Part shown: positions 62,386-64,000 of the stretch, piece by piece
Numbering within the stretch: the first letter of the stretch is position 1
How the letters are laid out: every line of letters begins with the position of its first letter
From: Homarus americanus
Taxonomy: Eukaryota; Arthropoda; Malacostraca; Decapoda; Nephropidae
Assembly (NCBI RefSeq): GCF_018991925.1
Contig: NW_024720711.1
Location: forward strand, 1,856,940-1,920,939
Direction of reading: 5' to 3'
DNA: 64,000 bases
Made by a program: the position numbers and the translations under genes
The notes under the pieces: model-generated
What the model was told of the DNA's origin: nothing
Databases searched by the model: none
The model's input: the letters and a program-made list of their open reading frames with translations, nothing else

Positions 62386-62600
62386 AGTACAGAGACCAGT
62401 ACAGGCCCCTAGAGACCAGTACAGGCCCCTAGAGACCAGTGCAGGCCCCTCAGAGACCAGTACAGGCCCCTAGAGACCAGTACAGGCCACTAGACACCAG
62501 CACAGACCCAGACCCCTAGAGGCCAGTACAGACCCCTAGAGACCAGTACAGACCTCTAGAGACCAGTACAGGCCCCTAGAGACCAGTACAGACCAACGGT
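62386..62600. repeat. 20-bp minisatellite
   Basis: About ten copies of AGAGACCAGTACAGGCCCCT. Confidence 0.92.
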
Positions 62601-62727
62601 GGCCAGCTGAGTCACCTCCTTCCCGTTCTCTCTCAATTGCCTCCTCAGCAAAAGGTTATGTATGCAGTAAATTGCGGAGAAGTTGACTGACTGACAAAAG
62701 TTTCATTCTTGCTCGTGTGAGTGTGGG

Positions 62728-63238
62728 GGGCTGGTGTTGGTGAGGGTGTTGGAGATGGTAGTGAGGGTGTTGGTGATGATGGTGGGTGGTGAGGGTGTTG
62801 GAGATGGTAGTGAGGGTGTTGGTGATGATGGTGAGGGTGTTGGTGATGATGGTGAGGGTGTTGGAGATGGTAGTGAGGGTGTTGGTGATGATGGTGAGGT
62901 GGTGATGATGGTGAATGTTGGAGATGGGTGAGATGATGGTGAGGGTGTGTGGTGGTGATGGTGAGGGTGTTGGTGATGATGGGGTGTTGGTGATGATGGT
63001 GAGGGTGTTGGAGATGGTAGTGAGGGTGTTGGTGATGATGGTGAGGGTGTTGGTGATGATGGTGAGGGTGTTGGAGATGGTAGTGAGGGTGTTGGTGATG
63101 ATGGTGAGGGTGTTGGTGATGATGGTGAGGGTGTTGGAGATGGTAGTGAGGGTGTTGGTGATGATGGTGAGGGTGTTGGTGATGATGGTGAGGGTGTTGG
63201 AGATGATAGTGAGGGTGTTGGTGAAGATGGTGAGGGTG
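62728..63238. repeat. 21-bp minisatellite with 63-bp trimer period
   Basis: Units GTGAGGGTGTTGGAGATGGTA, GTGAGGGTGTTGGTGATGATG and GTGAGGGTGTTGGTGATGATG alternate as a trimer, with deletions around 62895-62985. Both strands are open because 21 is a multiple of three. Confidence 0.95.
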
Positions 63239-63559
63239 GTCAGCTCACTACATATACCACAGCATCGGAACCTGTGTCTCTCAGGTTGAGCGCTACCATG
63301 TGACGGACGGACGGACGGACGGACACAGCACACATGATCCTGACACTTAGAAAACTACTTAACACATTACTACAGCGGCGGATGAACCCCTAATAGGACG
63401 ACCCATAAAGAATATCAATCATAGCAAATTTGACCAGACTGGCACTTGAGACAGCTGGTGCCAATACCTGTCACACTTCCAGATGGATGGTGACGTGTGG
63501 CACCCTGTGGCACCCTCACGCTCGCTGCCACTCCCAGGTGTAAATTAATGCTACCGGGA
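63239..63559. other. Unique sequence with a GGAC run
   Basis: GGAC run at 63302-63325. Otherwise unrecognised. Confidence 0.6.
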
Positions 63560-64000
63560 TGGAGGATTGTGTGGGTGAGAGGGATGTTAGTGTGGAGGAG
63601 TAAGTGTGTGGGTGAGAGGGATGTTAGTGTGGAGGAGTGAGTGTGTGGGTGAGAGGGATGTTAGTGTGGAGGAGTGAGTGTGTGGGTGAGAGGGATGTTA
63701 GTGTGGAGGAGTGAGTGGGTGTGAGTGTGGAGGGATGTGTGGGAGTGGAGGGTGAGAGGGAGTGTGGTGAGGGAGGGAGGTGTGGAGGGTGGTGTGTGGG
63801 TGAGGAGGGATGGTGTGGAGGTGAGTGTGTGGGTGAGAGGGATGTTGGTGTGGAGGAGTGAGTGTGTGGGTGAGAGGGATGTTAGTGTGGAGTAGTGAGT
63901 GTGCGGGTGAGAGGGATGTTAGTGTGGAGGAGTGAGTGTGTGGGTGAGAGGGATGTTAGTGTGGAGGAGTGAGTGTGTGGGTGAGAGGGATGTTAGTGTG
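63560..64000. repeat. 37-bp minisatellite running off the window
   Basis: GTGGGTGAGAGGGATGTTAG plus TGTGGAGGAGTGAGTGT. A scrambled segment lies at 63715-63825, and regular copies continue to the window edge. Confidence 0.93.

Overview
This is a eukaryotic, intron-rich, extremely repeat-laden stretch of nuclear DNA. I infer an arthropod, most probably a decapod crustacean. The reasons are many tracts of the arthropod telomere word TTAGG/CCTAA, very dense di-, tri- and tetranucleotide microsatellites, a tRNA-derived SINE, non-LTR retrotransposon remains of a type common in crustaceans, and one clear invertebrate nervous-system gene.

The only convincing host gene is a minus-strand member of the Beaten path (Beat) family of two-immunoglobulin-domain cell-surface proteins. 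Five exons can be placed to the base from splice sites and matching phases: 32819-33027 (first half of Ig1), 12806-12941 (second half of Ig1), 12501-12634 (first half of Ig2), 6464-6701 (second half of Ig2) and 5970-6061 (hydrophobic C-terminus, probably a GPI-anchor signal, then stop). Joined, they give 268 residues in one frame. The signal-peptide exon or exons were not found and probably lie upstream, to the right in this window or beyond it. The intron splitting Ig1 is 19.9 kb and holds a 6.15-kb G/T-only satellite (19163-25315).

The rest is repeats and transposon relics. These include a tRNA-derived SINE (16561-16930) and a second, 5'-truncated minus-strand copy (51375-51612). There is an internally deleted non-LTR retrotransposon (57733-58700, minus), two further non-LTR 3' fragments (36185-36370 and 45400-45640) and a mariner-like transposase scrap (44094-44330). 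A broken THAP-domain exon that still carries a splice donor sits at 45011-45249. More than twenty minisatellite arrays are present, several with higher-order structure; a dozen unrelated ones have units of 28-34 bp.

The most interesting possibly undescribed item is a short dispersed element of about 80 bp, starting CACCTGAAGATTAGCCACCC and running straight into TTAGG-like repeats. It occurs five times here, once as an inverted pair. A second dispersed word family, GGCCCA-nnn-CTAAT, appears both as single words and as expanded arrays. Almost all long open reading frames in the window are by-products of tandem repeats and are not listed as genes.
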